A stretch of DNA of 64,000 nt from Stenotrophomonas maltophilia (GCF_003205835.1 NZ_CP029773.1:3752501-3816500); one strand, 5' to 3'; counted from the stretch's first letter, positions 12,644 through 22,731 are shown. The notes: generated by a model from the letters alone, not told the origin. A program made the numbers and translations.

Positions 12644-14362
12644 CTACTTCTTCAGGAAGTTGTCCACCAGCAGATGCTTCACGTCGTCGAAGCGGCCGTT
12701 CAACACCGCCTTGGCTGCGTACAACGCGGTACCGGCCACCTGCTTGGCCTCGATCTGCGGCGGCATCACCAGTTCAGCGCGGCTGGTATGCACATCCAGC
12801 AGCGCCGGGCCGCGCTGCGCCAGGAAGTCCTGCACCGCCTCCTCCAGGTCCTCGCTGCGGGTGACCGTGCGGCCGTGGAAGCCGATCACCTCGGCCAGAC
12901 GGCCGAAGTCCGGGTTCTTCAGGTCGGTGTAGTTGTCCAGAAGGCCTTCCACCTTCTGCTCCAGCTCGACGAAGTTCAGCGAGCCGTTGTTGAACACCAC
13001 CACCTTGATCGGCAGGTTTTCCTGCACTGCGGTCAGCAGGTCGCCCAGCAGCATCGCCAGGCCGCCATCGCCGGACAGCGAGATCACCTGCCGGCCCGGG
13101 AACGCCTTCTGCAGGCCCAGTGCCTGTGGCATCGCATTGGCCATCGTGCCGTGCAGCAGGCTGGTCAGCGTGCGGCGGCGTCCGTTGACGCGGATGTGGC
13201 GCAACACCCACACCATCGGCGAGCCACCGTCGGCAGTGAACAGCGCATCATCGGTGGCATGTTTCGACAGCAGCGCGGTCAGGTGCTGCGGGTGGATCAA
13301 CTCACCTTCGCCAGGCTGTTCTTCCTGCTCGCGCTTCTTCAGCGCCTTGTCACGGCGCTCGACGCATTCGTCCAGGAAGCTGCTGTCCTCGCGCGGCGGC
13401 AACATCGGCAGCAAGGCGTCCAGCGTCGGTGCGATATCGCCGACCACGCCGAGGCTCACCGGATGGCGGCGGCCGAGATGACTGCCATCGCGGTCGACCT
13501 GGATGATAGTCGCCTTGTCGGGGTAGAACTGGCCCCAGGCGAAGTCGGCGCCGAGCAGCAGCAGCGTGTCGCATTCCATCAGCGTGTGGAAGCCGGATTC
13601 GATGCCGAAGATGCCGGTCATGCCCATGTTGTACGGGTTGTCCGGCTCGACGAAGTCCTTGGCACGCGAGGTGTGCGCGATCGGGGCCTGCAGGCGCCGG
13701 GCCAGTTCCAGCAGCTGCGTGTGTGCGCCCTGGCAACCAGCACCAGCGTAGACACCAATGCGCCTGCCCTGCCCCAACAGTTCAGCGATGCGCTGCAGCT
13801 CGGCCTCCGACGGGCGCAGCACCGGTTGGGTGTAATGCACGGAGAACGGCACATCGTGCTTCACCTCGGTCTGGCTGATATCGGCGGGCAGGATCACCAC
13901 CGCCACGCCACGGCGGCTGATCGCCGCCTGGCAGGCCAGCGTGACCACACGTCGCGCCTGTTCGGCACTGTGCACCTGCTCGCAGAACACCGAACAACTG
14001 GCGTACACCGCCTTGAAGTCCACTTCCTGCGGGAATTCCATGCCCAGCTCACTGGTCACCACCTGGCTGGCGATCAGCACCATCGGCGCGCGGTTGCGGT
14101 TGCTCTCGAACACGCCATTGATGAAATGCAGGCTGCCGGGGCCGCAGGAGCCGGCGCAGGCGGTCAGTTCGCCACTGACCAGGGAATCGGCGCCGGCAGC
14201 GAACGCTGCCACTTCTTCATGGCGCACATGCACCCATGCGATCTCGCTGCCATGCATCGCATCGGTCACGTGGTTGAGCGTATCGCCCACGATGCCGTAG
14301 CAACGGCGGACACCGGCCTGCTGCAGGGCGTCCACCACGATTTCGGCCACGCGCTTGCTCAT
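12644..14362 (-). CDS. poxB: Thiamine-dependent pyruvate dehydrogenase (quinone)
   Basis: A 572-residue peripheral membrane flavoenzyme that oxidises pyruvate to acetate and CO2, passing electrons to quinone. N-terminal TPP pyrimidine domain with the catalytic Glu in HVRHEEVAAFAA; central FAD/Rossmann domain (IGVYAGAGCQGA); C-terminal TPP diphosphate domain with GDGGLAMLLGDLLT...NN (about 435-465). ATG 14362 is chosen because GAGG lies nine bases upstream. Related acetolactate synthases are excluded by the overall pattern, though other TPP oxidases cannot be fully ruled out. Single-gene unit. Confidence 0.88.
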   Translation of the reverse strand: MSKRVAEIVVDALQQAGVRRCYGIVGDTLNHVTDAMHGSEIAWVHVRHEEVAAFAAGADSLVSGELTACAGSCGPGSLHFINGVFESNRNRAPMVLIASQVVTSELGMEFPQEVDFKAVYASCSVFCEQVHSAEQARRVVTLACQAAISRRGVAVVILPADISQTEVKHDVPFSVHYTQPVLRPSEAELQRIAELLGQGRRIGVYAGAGCQGAHTQLLELARRLQAPIAHTSRAKDFVEPDNPYNMGMTGIFGIESGFHTLMECDTLLLLGADFAWGQFYPDKATIIQVDRDGSHLGRRHPVSLGVVGDIAPTLDALLPMLPPREDSSFLDECVERRDKALKKREQEEQPGEGELIHPQHLTALLSKHATDDALFTADGGSPMVWVLRHIRVNGRRRTLTSLLHGTMANAMPQALGLQKAFPGRQVISLSGDGGLAMLLGDLLTAVQENLPIKVVVFNNGSLNFVELEQKVEGLLDNYTDLKNPDFGRLAEVIGFHGRTVTRSEDLEEAVQDFLAQRGPALLDVHTSRAELVMPPQIEAKQVAGTALYAAKAVLNGRFDDVKHLLVDNFLKK

Positions 14363-14424
14363 CGGATACATCCTCGAACGGGGGAACATCCGAGGCTAGA
14401 CCCGATGAAGTGATGCCACCGCAA

Positions 14425-14491
14425 AAAAAGGGGACGGAGGGAATTAAGTCGTATGTGCCACAAACGACTTAATTCCCTCCGTCCCCTTTTT
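14425..14491. terminator. Perfect 28-bp palindrome between poxB and the XAC2610-like gene
   Basis: Arms 14425-14452 and 14464-14491 pair exactly around an 11-base loop. The stem ends in A/T runs on both sides (AAAAAGGGG ... CCCCTTTTT), so it can act as a terminator in both directions. It lies three bases after the stop of the 14494-15351 gene. Confidence 0.75.
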
Positions 14492-14493
14492 CT

Positions 14494-15351
14494 TCAATCG
14501 TTGACGTTGATCCAACCTTCCACCGCGCCCAGCTTCGGATTGCGGTAGCGCAGCTTCATCCAGCCGTCCTGCTCATCCAGCATCTCCACGTGGTCGCCCT
14601 GTACCAGGTAACGCTTCGTACTGGATGCGCCGGGCCGATCGAACAGGAACAGGCGCGCTGGCACCACGGTGGCCTGCTGGCCACGTAGCGGCCCGTCGGG
14701 CGGTGCGCCCAGGCCATCGGCGATGGCGGTCTCCAGCACGCGACCGGCGGGATCATAGGTGCGCCAGACCGCCAGCGGACCCTGCTCGTCGGTCTGTTCC
14801 CATTGCAACGCGGCGTTCACCGTGTCGCCCAGCATCAGCACACTCTCGCTGCGGTAGAGGTAGAGCGTCGCGCCCGAGAACCGGTACTGGTCGGCGTACC
14901 ACATCGGGCCACTGCGGCAGCTGCTGGTCAGGGTTCGAGTGGCAGCATCCACGCTCAACCCCATCAGGTCACCGCAGCTGTCCTTGCCATGGGTGTCCGC
15001 CTGCAGCGCGCGGAACCCGGCACTGGCCGGATCGAAGCGATACACCGCCACCGCCTCGTTGACCATGCCCACCGATGCACGCGCAACCAGTTCCGGGTAG
15101 CCATCGAAATCGACGTCTTCCAGCGACCATTGCGAATTGCCATCGGCATCGGCCGCGCCCTCAAGCGTCTGGCGCTTGCCCGACGGTGACAGCTGCACCG
15201 CGATGCTGCCGTCCTGCTGGGGATCGGCGTGCGCCTGCACGTGAGCGGCCACCTGGAACCGCAGCGTCTCGCTGTCGTCCCCACGCGCCTGCGCCGTCGG
15301 TGCCAGCACGCCGGCCAACACCAGGCCCAGCAGGCATTCCCTGTAGTTCAT
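14494..15351 (-). CDS. XAC2610-like exported protein with SH3-type C-terminus
   Basis: A 285-residue protein with a signal peptide (about residues 1-22, ending TAQA). The middle part contains a DVDFDGYPELVAR segment typical of XAC2610-related proteins of Xanthomonadaceae, resembling an FG-GAP/EF-like Asp-rich loop. The last 50 residues (YLVQGDHVEMLDEQDGWMKLRYRNP) look like a bacterial SH3 fold, which often binds cell wall. The start MNYREC at 15351 gives a normal signal peptide. Function unknown; a periplasmic role is inferred. The next upstream gene on the same strand is the DUF3574 lipoprotein, 36 bases away, so they may form an operon. Confidence 0.7.
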   Translation of the reverse strand: MNYRECLLGLVLAGVLAPTAQARGDDSETLRFQVAAHVQAHADPQQDGSIAVQLSPSGKRQTLEGAADADGNSQWSLEDVDFDGYPELVARASVGMVNEAVAVYRFDPASAGFRALQADTHGKDSCGDLMGLSVDAATRTLTSSCRSGPMWYADQYRFSGATLYLYRSESVLMLGDTVNAALQWEQTDEQGPLAVWRTYDPAGRVLETAIADGLGAPPDGPLRGQQATVVPARLFLFDRPGASSTKRYLVQGDHVEMLDEQDGWMKLRYRNPKLGAVEGWINVND

Positions 15352-15387
15352 CACTGCTCCCTGCGGCACCGCGGCGGCACCTTCACC

Positions 15388-15870
15388 TCAGAACGATACC
15401 TCGACCGGCTGCCGCGACCACAGCACCGATTGATGCTTGGTCTGCTGCTTCCACGCCAGGCGGATCGCTTCGATATCAGCACGGCGCTGCGGGGTGTCCT
15501 CGTGCAGCACCACCAGCACCTTGGTGCGCAGGCGGTTGGGCGCGGCATCACCGCGGAACAGCCATTGGCCATAGGCATCGAACACGGTCAGGCCATCCGG
15601 GAAGCGCGGGGTCACTTCCTTGTCCAGGAAGGTGCGCCACTGCGTCTCGCTGATGGTGTCGGCCTGCGGGCGGTTGCCGGCCCCCTGCTCTTCGCCCACG
15701 CCGAAGTACAGCTCGCTGCGCACCCAGCCGTGGCCGGCGGACGGCCGTGCGGCATCGCCCTTCAGTTCGGCGGTGGTGGCCGTGGCATAGGCGCTGGGCG
15801 CCTGCGAGGACAGGCTGGCGCAGCCACTGGTGGCCAGCAGCACGGCGAAGACGAGGCCAAGGTGTTTCAT
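15388..15870 (-). CDS. DUF3574 domain lipoprotein
   Basis: A 160-residue protein with a lipoprotein signal (MKHLGLVFAVLLATSGCASL, Cys at about residue 17). The rest matches the DUF3574 pattern (RSELYFGVGEE near the start, WRTFLDKEVTPRFPDGLTVFDAYGQW in the middle). ATG 15870 has GGAG upstream. Function unknown. It probably shares a transcript with the exported protein at 14494. Confidence 0.78.
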   Translation of the reverse strand: MKHLGLVFAVLLATSGCASLSSQAPSAYATATTAELKGDAARPSAGHGWVRSELYFGVGEEQGAGNRPQADTISETQWRTFLDKEVTPRFPDGLTVFDAYGQWLFRGDAAPNRLRTKVLVVLHEDTPQRRADIEAIRLAWKQQTKHQSVLWSRQPVEVSF

Positions 15871-16084
15871 CGGTACAGCTCCGGGGAAGGGGGGCAAGGC
15901 GAGCCGGCAGCGTACAGCGCCACCGGCCCGGCGTGCTGATGCCAACAGGGCATCAGCTCATGCCGGACCGGCAGGGGCTTGCATCGGCACCGGTCATCAC
16001 GCGAAGATAATATATCGCTTCATCCGGATAGATGTAAGTGAAACCATCTCCCCCTTCCCCGTCGTCGTAGTTGCTGGAGCCCCC

Positions 16085-18520
16085 ATGTCCGTCCGCCTGC
16101 CCGCGTCGCCGCTCGGCCTCGCCATCGCCCTCGCGCTTTCCTCCGCCGCCGTCCCGGCCCTGGCCCAGGACGCCACCAACCTCGACACCGTGATCGTCAC
16201 CGGCACCCGTGCCGCCGACCGCACCGTGCTCGAATCCACCTCGCCAGTGGATGTGCTGACCGCCGAGGACATCCGCAAGGCCGGCGTGGTCAACGGGGAA
16301 CTGGGCAGTGCGCTGCAGGCGCTGCTGCCATCGTTCAATTTCCCGCGCCAGTCCAACTCCGGCGGCGCCGACCACGTGCGCGCCGCTCAGCTGCGTGGCC
16401 TGTCTCCGGACCAGGTGCTGGTACTGGTCAATGGCAAGCGTCGCCACCACACCGCGCTGGTCAACACCGACAGCAAGATCGGCAAGGGCACCACGCCGGT
16501 CGACTTCAATTCGATCCCGGTCAGCGCGATCAAGCGCATCGAAGTGCTGCGCGACGGCGCCGGTGCGCTGTACGGATCGGACGCCGTGGCCGGCGTGATC
16601 AACGTGATCCTCGACAACGGCGGTGACGGCGGCGAGATCGAGGCCAGCTACGGTGCCAACCACACCGACCTCAAGCCGATCGGCCGCACCCTCACCGACG
16701 GCCAGACCGGCAACATCAGCGCCAAGGTCGGCACCTCGCTGGGCGAGGACGGCGGCTTCCTGCGCGTCGGCCTGGAATACAAGCACCGCAACGGCACCAA
16801 CCGCGCCGGCTTCGACCAGATTCCGCCGTGGGACCAGACCCCGGGCAACCTGGCGCTGCAGGGCAAGCGCAACTACGTGCTGGGCGATGGCAAGAGCAAG
16901 GACATCAACCTGTGGCTGAATACCGAGATTCCGGTGGGCCAGACGTCGACGTTCTACGCGTTCGGCACCTTCAACCAGCGCGATACCGAAGGCGCGAACT
17001 ACTTCCGCTATCCCGATGGCGATGCCAACTGGAAGCAGGTGTATCCGAACGGTTACCGGCCGATCTCCGAAGGCGAGAACCGCGACGTGCAGGCGGTGGC
17101 CGGCGTGCGTGGGCAGTGGGGCGAATGGAGCTACGACGGCAGCCTGGACTACGGCCAGAACGACTTCACCTACCGCCTGCGTGATTCGCTCAACGCCTCG
17201 CTGGGCCCGACCAGCCCGACCCGCTTCAAGACCGCTGACTACGAGTACGCGCAGACCGTGGGCAACCTCGACCTGAGTCGTGTGTTCACCCAGAGCGACA
17301 GCATCAGCCACACCCTGGGCCTGGGCGTGGAAGCACGGCACGAGCGCTACCAGACCCGTCCCGGCGACCCGGCCAGCTACGCCGCCGGCCCTTACACCGA
17401 TCGCCCGACCGGCTCGCAGGCCGGTGGCGGCCTGACCCCGCAGGATGCGGCGCGCCTGTCGCGCGACGTGGCCAGCGCCTACGCCAGCCTGTCCAGCCAG
17501 TTCGGCGAGAAATTCTCCACCGATCTGGCCGCACGCTACGAGCACAACGACGATTTCGGCGGTGAACTGACCGGCAAGCTCGGACTGCGCTATGAATTCA
17601 CCCCGGCGTTCGCGTTGCGCGGCGCCATCTCCAACAACTTCCGTGCGCCGTCGCTGGCACAGATCGGCTACGAATCCACTTCCACCGGCTACAACGCTGG
17701 CGGCCAGCTGGTGCAGGGCCGCCTGCTGTCGGTCAACAATCCGATCGCACGCGGCCTGGGTGCGCAGAACCTGAAGCCGGAAAAATCGATCAATACCTCG
17801 CTGGGCTTCACCAGCCGCATCGGCGAGCACTTCGACCTGTCGCTGGACTTCTTCCAGATCGACATCGACGACCGCATCGCGCTGTCGGAGAGCATCACCG
17901 GCGATGCATTGACCGACTACGTGGCCGCCAACTACGGCGTCAGCGGCCTGCAGAGCGCCAGCTTCTTCGTCAATGCCGCCGATACCCGCACCCGCGGCGC
18001 CGAGCTGGTCACCAACTGGCGCCAGTCGCTGGGCGATGGCCAGCTGCTGCTGACCGGCACCTATGCGTACACCAAGACCACGCTGAAGAACGTGCTGGCC
18101 ACGCCGGCGCAGCTGCGCGCGCTGAACCCGGACTACGTGCTGTTCGGCATCGAAGAAACCAACACCCTTACCGATGCCACGCCGCGCACGCGCGGCAGCT
18201 TCTCGGCCGCATGGAGCAACGACCACTGGTCGCTGAGCACCCGCGTGAACCGCTATGGCAGCGCCACACGCGTGTTCAACTTTGGTGATGGCTACATCCC
18301 GCGCCAGACCTACCAGGCCGAGTGGCAGCTGGATGCGGAAGTCGAGTACCGCATCACGCCGCAGTGGAGCGTGGCCATCGGCGGGCAGAACCTGACCGAC
18401 AACTATCCGGATCGATCCAACAGCGATATCCACTACTTCGGCAATCTGCCGTACGACGTACTGTCGCCGATCGGCAGCAACGGCGCGTATTACTACGGCC
18501 GTGTCCGCTATACGTTCTGA
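16085..18520 (+). CDS. TonB-dependent outer-membrane receptor
   Basis: An 811-residue receptor. Signal peptide of about 27 residues (ending PALAQ), then a TonB-box-like start (DTVIVTGTR), plug domain (about 45-170, with VLVLVNGKRRHHTALVN and IEVLRDGAGALYGSDAVAGVINVIL) and a 22-strand barrel ending in the aromatic residue of YGRVRYTF. The plug is of a type common in Xanthomonadaceae. The ligand is unknown; no siderophore, vitamin or sugar genes lie next to it. It is divergent from the DUF3574 gene with about 210 bases between. I did not find a convincing Fur box. Confidence 0.9.
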   Translation: MSVRLPASPLGLAIALALSSAAVPALAQDATNLDTVIVTGTRAADRTVLESTSPVDVLTAEDIRKAGVVNGELGSALQALLPSFNFPRQSNSGGADHVRAAQLRGLSPDQVLVLVNGKRRHHTALVNTDSKIGKGTTPVDFNSIPVSAIKRIEVLRDGAGALYGSDAVAGVINVILDNGGDGGEIEASYGANHTDLKPIGRTLTDGQTGNISAKVGTSLGEDGGFLRVGLEYKHRNGTNRAGFDQIPPWDQTPGNLALQGKRNYVLGDGKSKDINLWLNTEIPVGQTSTFYAFGTFNQRDTEGANYFRYPDGDANWKQVYPNGYRPISEGENRDVQAVAGVRGQWGEWSYDGSLDYGQNDFTYRLRDSLNASLGPTSPTRFKTADYEYAQTVGNLDLSRVFTQSDSISHTLGLGVEARHERYQTRPGDPASYAAGPYTDRPTGSQAGGGLTPQDAARLSRDVASAYASLSSQFGEKFSTDLAARYEHNDDFGGELTGKLGLRYEFTPAFALRGAISNNFRAPSLAQIGYESTSTGYNAGGQLVQGRLLSVNNPIARGLGAQNLKPEKSINTSLGFTSRIGEHFDLSLDFFQIDIDDRIALSESITGDALTDYVAANYGVSGLQSASFFVNAADTRTRGAELVTNWRQSLGDGQLLLTGTYAYTKTTLKNVLATPAQLRALNPDYVLFGIEETNTLTDATPRTRGSFSAAWSNDHWSLSTRVNRYGSATRVFNFGDGYIPRQTYQAEWQLDAEVEYRITPQWSVAIGGQNLTDNYPDRSNSDIHYFGNLPYDVLSPIGSNGAYYYGRVRYTF

Positions 18521-18532
18521 TTCACCAGTCCG

Positions 18533-18608
18533 GTAGTGCCGGCCGCTGGCCGGCAACCTCAGGGTGCATCCATGGACCATGACGTTGCCGGCCAGCGGCC
18601 GGCACTAC
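18533..18608. repeat. SMAG (GTAG) repeat pair, inverted
   Basis: Same 23-base unit as at 9185, GTAG at 18533, with its inverted partner ending 18608. It fills the space between the receptor stop and otsB. Confidence 0.85.
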
Positions 18609-18667
18609 CCTGATTCGTAGCCTGCCCTCGACCCCACGTACACGCCCACGCTGGCAAGCTGGGCGTC

Positions 18668-19426
18668 ATGGCTGAACCGCTCCCCCTGCGTCCGCCACCG
18701 CCATTGCTGGATGACGCCTGTGCGTTGTTCCTCGATGTCGACGGCACTCTGATCGAATTCGCTGCACGCCCGGATGCCGTGCAGCTGCTGCCGGATGTGC
18801 GTGAAGCCATCGGCCGCATCAGCGACCGCCTGGAAGGTGCCGTGGCACTGGTCAGTGGTCGCCCGCTTGAACAGCTGGATCAACTGTTCGCTCCCCTGCA
18901 ATTGCCTGCCGCCGGCCTGCACGGCCATGAACTGCGTGGCCAGGATGGTCGTGTACTGCGCGACGAACACGACGACGACACCGCCGAGTGGCTGCACGCG
19001 CTGCACCAGCAGGCGATGCGCTTCGCCCACGGCCATCCCGGCGTGCTGGTGGAAGACAAGGGCGTCGGCCTGGCCCTGCATTGGCGAGGCGCGCCGCACG
19101 CGGCGAGTGATGTCCGCGCCTTCGCCGACCGCCATGTGCGCGGCCGTGCCAGCTACCGCCTGCAGCCCGGCGACCATGTGGTCGAATTCGTGCCGGTTGG
19201 CACCGACAAGGGCCGCGCCGTGCGGCGGATGATGCAGTACCTGCCGTTCCGCGGCCGCCTGCCGGTGTTCCTCGGCGACGACCTCACCGATGAGTTCGGC
19301 TTCGACGCCGCCAACAGCCAGCATGGCTGGAGCGTGCTGGTGGGCGAACGGGAACCCAGCAAAGCGGTATTCGCGCTGCCCGACATACGCAGCGTGCACG
19401 CCTGGCTGCGTGAGAATGCCTATTGA
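18668..19426 (+). CDS. otsB: Trehalose-6-phosphate phosphatase
   Basis: A 252-residue cytoplasmic HAD phosphatase that releases trehalose from trehalose-6-phosphate. HAD motif I is FLDVDGTLIEF (about 19-29), motif II in VALVSGRPLEQL, motif III/IV in GTDKGRAV and FLGDDLTDEFGF. First gene of a three-gene operon with a GH15 hydrolase and otsA; its end overlaps the proposed start of the GH15 gene by about 11 bases. Trehalose serves as stress protectant in related bacteria. Confidence 0.95.
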   Translation: MAEPLPLRPPPPLLDDACALFLDVDGTLIEFAARPDAVQLLPDVREAIGRISDRLEGAVALVSGRPLEQLDQLFAPLQLPAAGLHGHELRGQDGRVLRDEHDDDTAEWLHALHQQAMRFAHGHPGVLVEDKGVGLALHWRGAPHAASDVRAFADRHVRGRASYRLQPGDHVVEFVPVGTDKGRAVRRMMQYLPFRGRLPVFLGDDLTDEFGFDAANSQHGWSVLVGEREPSKAVFALPDIRSVHAWLRENAY

Positions 19427-21245
19427 CCCGGCCCCCACGGCCGCAACCGAGATGTACCGCGTGATGACCCAACCCGATCTTGATCTGGGCGTGGTCGGCA
19501 ACGGCAGCTTCGGCGCCCTGGTCGACAAACGTGCCCGCGTTGTCTGGAGCTGCCTGCCTACCTTCGACGGCGACCCCACCTTCTGTGCCCTGCTCGGCCC
19601 CAACCAGCAGACCGGTGGCGACTTCGCCATCGAGCTGGAGGACTTCGCGAGCAGCGAGCAGGAATACCTGACCAACACCGCGATCCTGCGTACCGTGCTG
19701 CGCGACGCGCACGGTGGTGAACTGGAAATCCTTGATTTCGCCCCGCGCTGGCGCCAGAACGACCGTTTCTACCGACCGGTCAGCCTGATCCGCCAGGTAC
19801 GACCCCTGGCCGGCAGCCCACGCATCACCGTGCACGCACGGCCACTGGCCGACTGGGGCGCACGCGTGCCCGAGTCCACCTGGGGCAGCAACCACGTGCG
19901 CTGGATCCTGCCCGAACACGTGCTGCGGCTGACCACCGACGTGCCGGTGCGCTTCGTGCGCGATGGCCTGCCGTTCGTGCTCAACCATCCCATCCACCTG
20001 ATCCTGGGCGTGGATGAATCACTCAACCGCTCGATCAGTGGCTATGTGCAGGAAGCCTTCCAGCGCACCCGCGACTACTGGCGCGAATGGGTGCGCTACC
20101 TGTCCATTCCACTGGAATGGCAGGACGCGGTGATCCGCAGTGCGATCACCCTGAAGCTGTGCCAGTACGAGGACAGCGGCGCGATCATCGCGGCAATGAC
20201 CACCTCCATTCCGGAAGCGCCCGGCAGCGTGCGCAACTGGGACTACCGCTACTGTTGGCTGCGTGATGCCGCGTTCGTGGTGCGTGCGCTGAACCGCCTC
20301 GGCGCAACGCGCACGATGGAACAGTTCCTCGGCTATATCTTCAACCTGGCTACCACCGACGGCACGTTGCAGCCGCTGTATGGCATCGGCTTCGAGGCCA
20401 AGCTGGACGAGGACGAAGTACCCAGCCTGTCCGGCTACCGTGGCATGGGCCCGGTGCGGCGCGGCAACCTGGCCTGGGTGCAGCGCCAGCACGATGTCTA
20501 CGGCAGCGTGGTGCTGGCGTCCACGCAGTTGTTCTTCGACCGCCGCCTGCAGGACCCGGGCGATGCGCACACCTTCGCCCGCCTGGAACCCTTGGGTGAA
20601 CAGGCGTTCGCCCTGCACGACGTGCCTGATGCCGGCCTGTGGGAGTTCCGCGGCCGCACCGAAGTGCACACCTACACCAGCGCGATGTGCTGGGCCGCCT
20701 GCGACCGCCTGTGCAAGATCGCCGTACGCCTGAAGCGCGATGATCGTGCCCACTACTGGCGCGAGCGTGCCGACACCATCCACGCGCGCATCATGGCCGA
20801 GTCCTGGAGCGAGGCGCTGGGCCACTTCACCGACACCTTCGGTGGTCATCGGCTGGACGCCTCGTTGCTGCTGCTGGCAGACATCGGCTTCATCGATGCG
20901 CTGGATGCCCGCTTCGTGGCCACCGTCGACGCCATCGGCCGCGACCTCAAGCATGGCAATTCGCTGTACCGCTATGTCGCACCGGATGACTTCGGTGAGC
21001 CGGAAACCAGCTTCACCATCTGCACCTTCTGGTACATCGATGCGCTGGCGGCAATCGGGCGCATGGACGAAGCACGCGGGATGTTCGAGCTGCTGTTGAA
21101 GCAGCGCAACCATCTTGGCCTGCTGTCGGAGGATCTGGCCTTCGACAGCGGCGAGGCCTGGGGCAATTTCCCGCAGACCTATTCGCACGTCGGCCTGATC
21201 ACCGCCGCGATGCGCCTGTCGCGGTCCTGGCAGGAGGCATCGTGA
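19416..21245 (+). CDS. Glycoside hydrolase family 15 protein (glucoamylase/trehalase type)
   Basis: About 609 residues: an N-terminal beta-sandwich domain (GVVGNGSFGALVDKRARVVWSCLP) and a C-terminal (alpha/alpha)6 barrel with NWDYRYCWLRDAAF and the catalytic region LLSEDLAFDSGEAWGNFPQTYSHVGLI. Bacterial members of this group act on glucans or on trehalose; which applies is undecided. Lying between otsB and otsA, it may tune trehalose or glucan pools. The start is uncertain: ATG 19416 overlaps otsB and has GTGAG upstream, while ATG 19452 or 19464 (MTQPDLDLGVV) are possible. Its stop overlaps the otsA GTG (GTGA). Confidence 0.85.
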   Translation: MPIDPAPTAATEMYRVMTQPDLDLGVVGNGSFGALVDKRARVVWSCLPTFDGDPTFCALLGPNQQTGGDFAIELEDFASSEQEYLTNTAILRTVLRDAHGGELEILDFAPRWRQNDRFYRPVSLIRQVRPLAGSPRITVHARPLADWGARVPESTWGSNHVRWILPEHVLRLTTDVPVRFVRDGLPFVLNHPIHLILGVDESLNRSISGYVQEAFQRTRDYWREWVRYLSIPLEWQDAVIRSAITLKLCQYEDSGAIIAAMTTSIPEAPGSVRNWDYRYCWLRDAAFVVRALNRLGATRTMEQFLGYIFNLATTDGTLQPLYGIGFEAKLDEDEVPSLSGYRGMGPVRRGNLAWVQRQHDVYGSVVLASTQLFFDRRLQDPGDAHTFARLEPLGEQAFALHDVPDAGLWEFRGRTEVHTYTSAMCWAACDRLCKIAVRLKRDDRAHYWRERADTIHARIMAESWSEALGHFTDTFGGHRLDASLLLLADIGFIDALDARFVATVDAIGRDLKHGNSLYRYVAPDDFGEPETSFTICTFWYIDALAAIGRMDEARGMFELLLKQRNHLGLLSEDLAFDSGEAWGNFPQTYSHVGLITAAMRLSRSWQEAS

Positions 21246-22606
21246 GTCGTCTGGTGGTGGTTTCAAACCGCGTGGCGGTGCCGGGCGAGAACCGCGCCGG
21301 TGGGCTGGCGGTGGGCCTGCTGGCCGCGCTGAAGGAACGCGGCGGCATGTGGTTCGGCTGGAGCGGCAAGAGCGTGCGCGACGGCAGCGGCACGCTGCAC
21401 ACACAGAAGGACGGTGACATCGAATTCGTCACCCTCGACCTGAGCAAGCGCGAGGTGGATGGCTACTACAACGGTTTCGCCAATCGCACCCTCTGGCCGT
21501 TGCTGCACTTCCGCCTGGATCTGGTCGACTACGACCGGGGCACCCGCGAGACCTACCATAAGGTCAACGCGCTGTTCGCCGACAAGCTCGCGCCGCTGCT
21601 GCGCGAGGACGACATCGTCTGGATCCACGACTACCACCTGATCCCGCTTGGTGCGCTGCTGCGCGAGCGTGGCATCGGCTGCCGCATCGGTTTCTTCCTG
21701 CACATCCCGATGCCGTCGGCCGACCTGCTGCAGGCCATGCCCGACCACCTTCGGTTGTTCTCCGCGCTGTACGCCTACGATCTGGTCGGCTTCCAGACCC
21801 AGCGCGACGCCGATCGCTTCCAGACCTACCTGCGCCTGTTCGGCGGCGGCCGCGTGCTCGACAACGGCGAGCTGGAAGCACCGGGCGGGCGCCGCTTCCG
21901 TGCGGCGGCGTTCCCGATCGGCATCGACACCGAGCTGATCGCACGCCAGGCCGGCACCGCTGCCACCAAGGCCGCTGTGAAGAATCTGCGCGCCAGCCTG
22001 CGCGACCGCCAGCTGGCCATCGGCGTCGACCGCCTGGATTATTCCAAGGGCCTGCCCGAGCGCTTCCTCGGCTTCGAGCGCTACCTGGAGCGGCATCCGG
22101 ACCAGCACGGCTCGCTGACCTACCTGCAGATCGCCCCGGTCTCGCGCGGCGATGTCACCGAGTACCGGCAGCTGCGCAGCCAGCTGGAACAGATCGCCGG
22201 GCACATCAATGGCGGTCACGCCGCTCCCGACTGGACACCGCTGCGCTACGTCAACCAGAACTTCACCCATGCCACCCTCACCGGTTTCTACCGTGCGGCG
22301 GCAGTGGGCCTGGTCACGCCGCTGCGCGATGGCATGAACCTGGTGGCCAAGGAGTACGTGGCCTCGCAGGACCCGGAAGACCCCGGCGTGCTGGTGCTGT
22401 CGCTGCTGGCCGGCGCCGCCGACGAGCTGAAGCAGGCGCTGCTGGTGAACCCGCATGATCTGGACGGCGTGGCCGACGCCATCGCCACCGCGGCAACGAT
22501 GTCACTGCGCCGGCGCAAGGAACGCTGGCACGCGATGATGGAGCACCTGCGCACCTACGACATCAACCACTGGCGACGCAGCTACCTGGACGCGCTGGAG
22601 GGTTGA
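21242..22606 (+). CDS. otsA: Trehalose-6-phosphate synthase
   Basis: A 454-residue GT20 enzyme joining glucose from UDP-glucose to glucose-6-phosphate. Typical features: [10 protein letters not shown] at the N-terminus, [20 protein letters not shown], the [10 protein letters not shown] stretch, [21 protein letters not shown], and [16 protein letters not shown] near the C-terminus. It starts at GTG 21242, overlapping the preceding stop by four bases, which implies translational coupling. With otsB it forms the complete OtsAB pathway. Confidence 0.96.
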   Translation: MSRLVVVSNRVAVPGENRAGGLAVGLLAALKERGGMWFGWSGKSVRDGSGTLHTQKDGDIEFVTLDLSKREVDGYYNGFANRTLWPLLHFRLDLVDYDRGTRETYHKVNALFADKLAPLLREDDIVWIHDYHLIPLGALLRERGIGCRIGFFLHIPMPSADLLQAMPDHLRLFSALYAYDLVGFQTQRDADRFQTYLRLFGGGRVLDNGELEAPGGRRFRAAAFPIGIDTELIARQAGTAATKAAVKNLRASLRDRQLAIGVDRLDYSKGLPERFLGFERYLERHPDQHGSLTYLQIAPVSRGDVTEYRQLRSQLEQIAGHINGGHAAPDWTPLRYVNQNFTHATLTGFYRAAAVGLVTPLRDGMNLVAKEYVASQDPEDPGVLVLSLLAGAADELKQALLVNPHDLDGVADAIATAATMSLRRRKERWHAMMEHLRTYDINHWRRSYLDALEG

Positions 22607-22619
22607 CGAGGCCGCGCCT

Positions 22620-22718
22620 GTAGCGTCGAGCCTGCTCGACTGGCTCTTGTAGAGTCGAGCCATGCTCGACTGCTATCGGCAGGGAAAAAAACCCCAGTCG
22701 AGCATGGCTCGACTCTAC
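22620..22718. repeat. SMAG (GTAG) cluster, AGTCGAGCC type, three units
   Basis: Units GTAGCGTCGAGCCTGCTCGA (22620), GTAGAGTCGAGCCATGCTCG (22649) and an inverted copy (22697-22718) lie after otsA. The last two form a strong hairpin between convergent genes. A single unit of this type, without full GTAG head, is at 26466-26490. Confidence 0.8.
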
Positions 22719-22731
22719 AGAAGGCCGGCGG

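Noticed and set aside
12410..14413. A 667-codon open frame opposite poxB
   Set aside because: Shadow of poxB; no motif, no ribosome site.
15953..18580. An 875-codon open frame on the minus strand opposite the TonB-dependent receptor
   Set aside because: Composition (Val/Ala/Gly/Asp/His rich) is that of an antisense frame; the plus-strand receptor is complete and typical.
22620..22718. CRISPR-like repeat
   Set aside because: Units are palindromic GTAG elements in mixed orientation with irregular spacing and no spacers of constant length.
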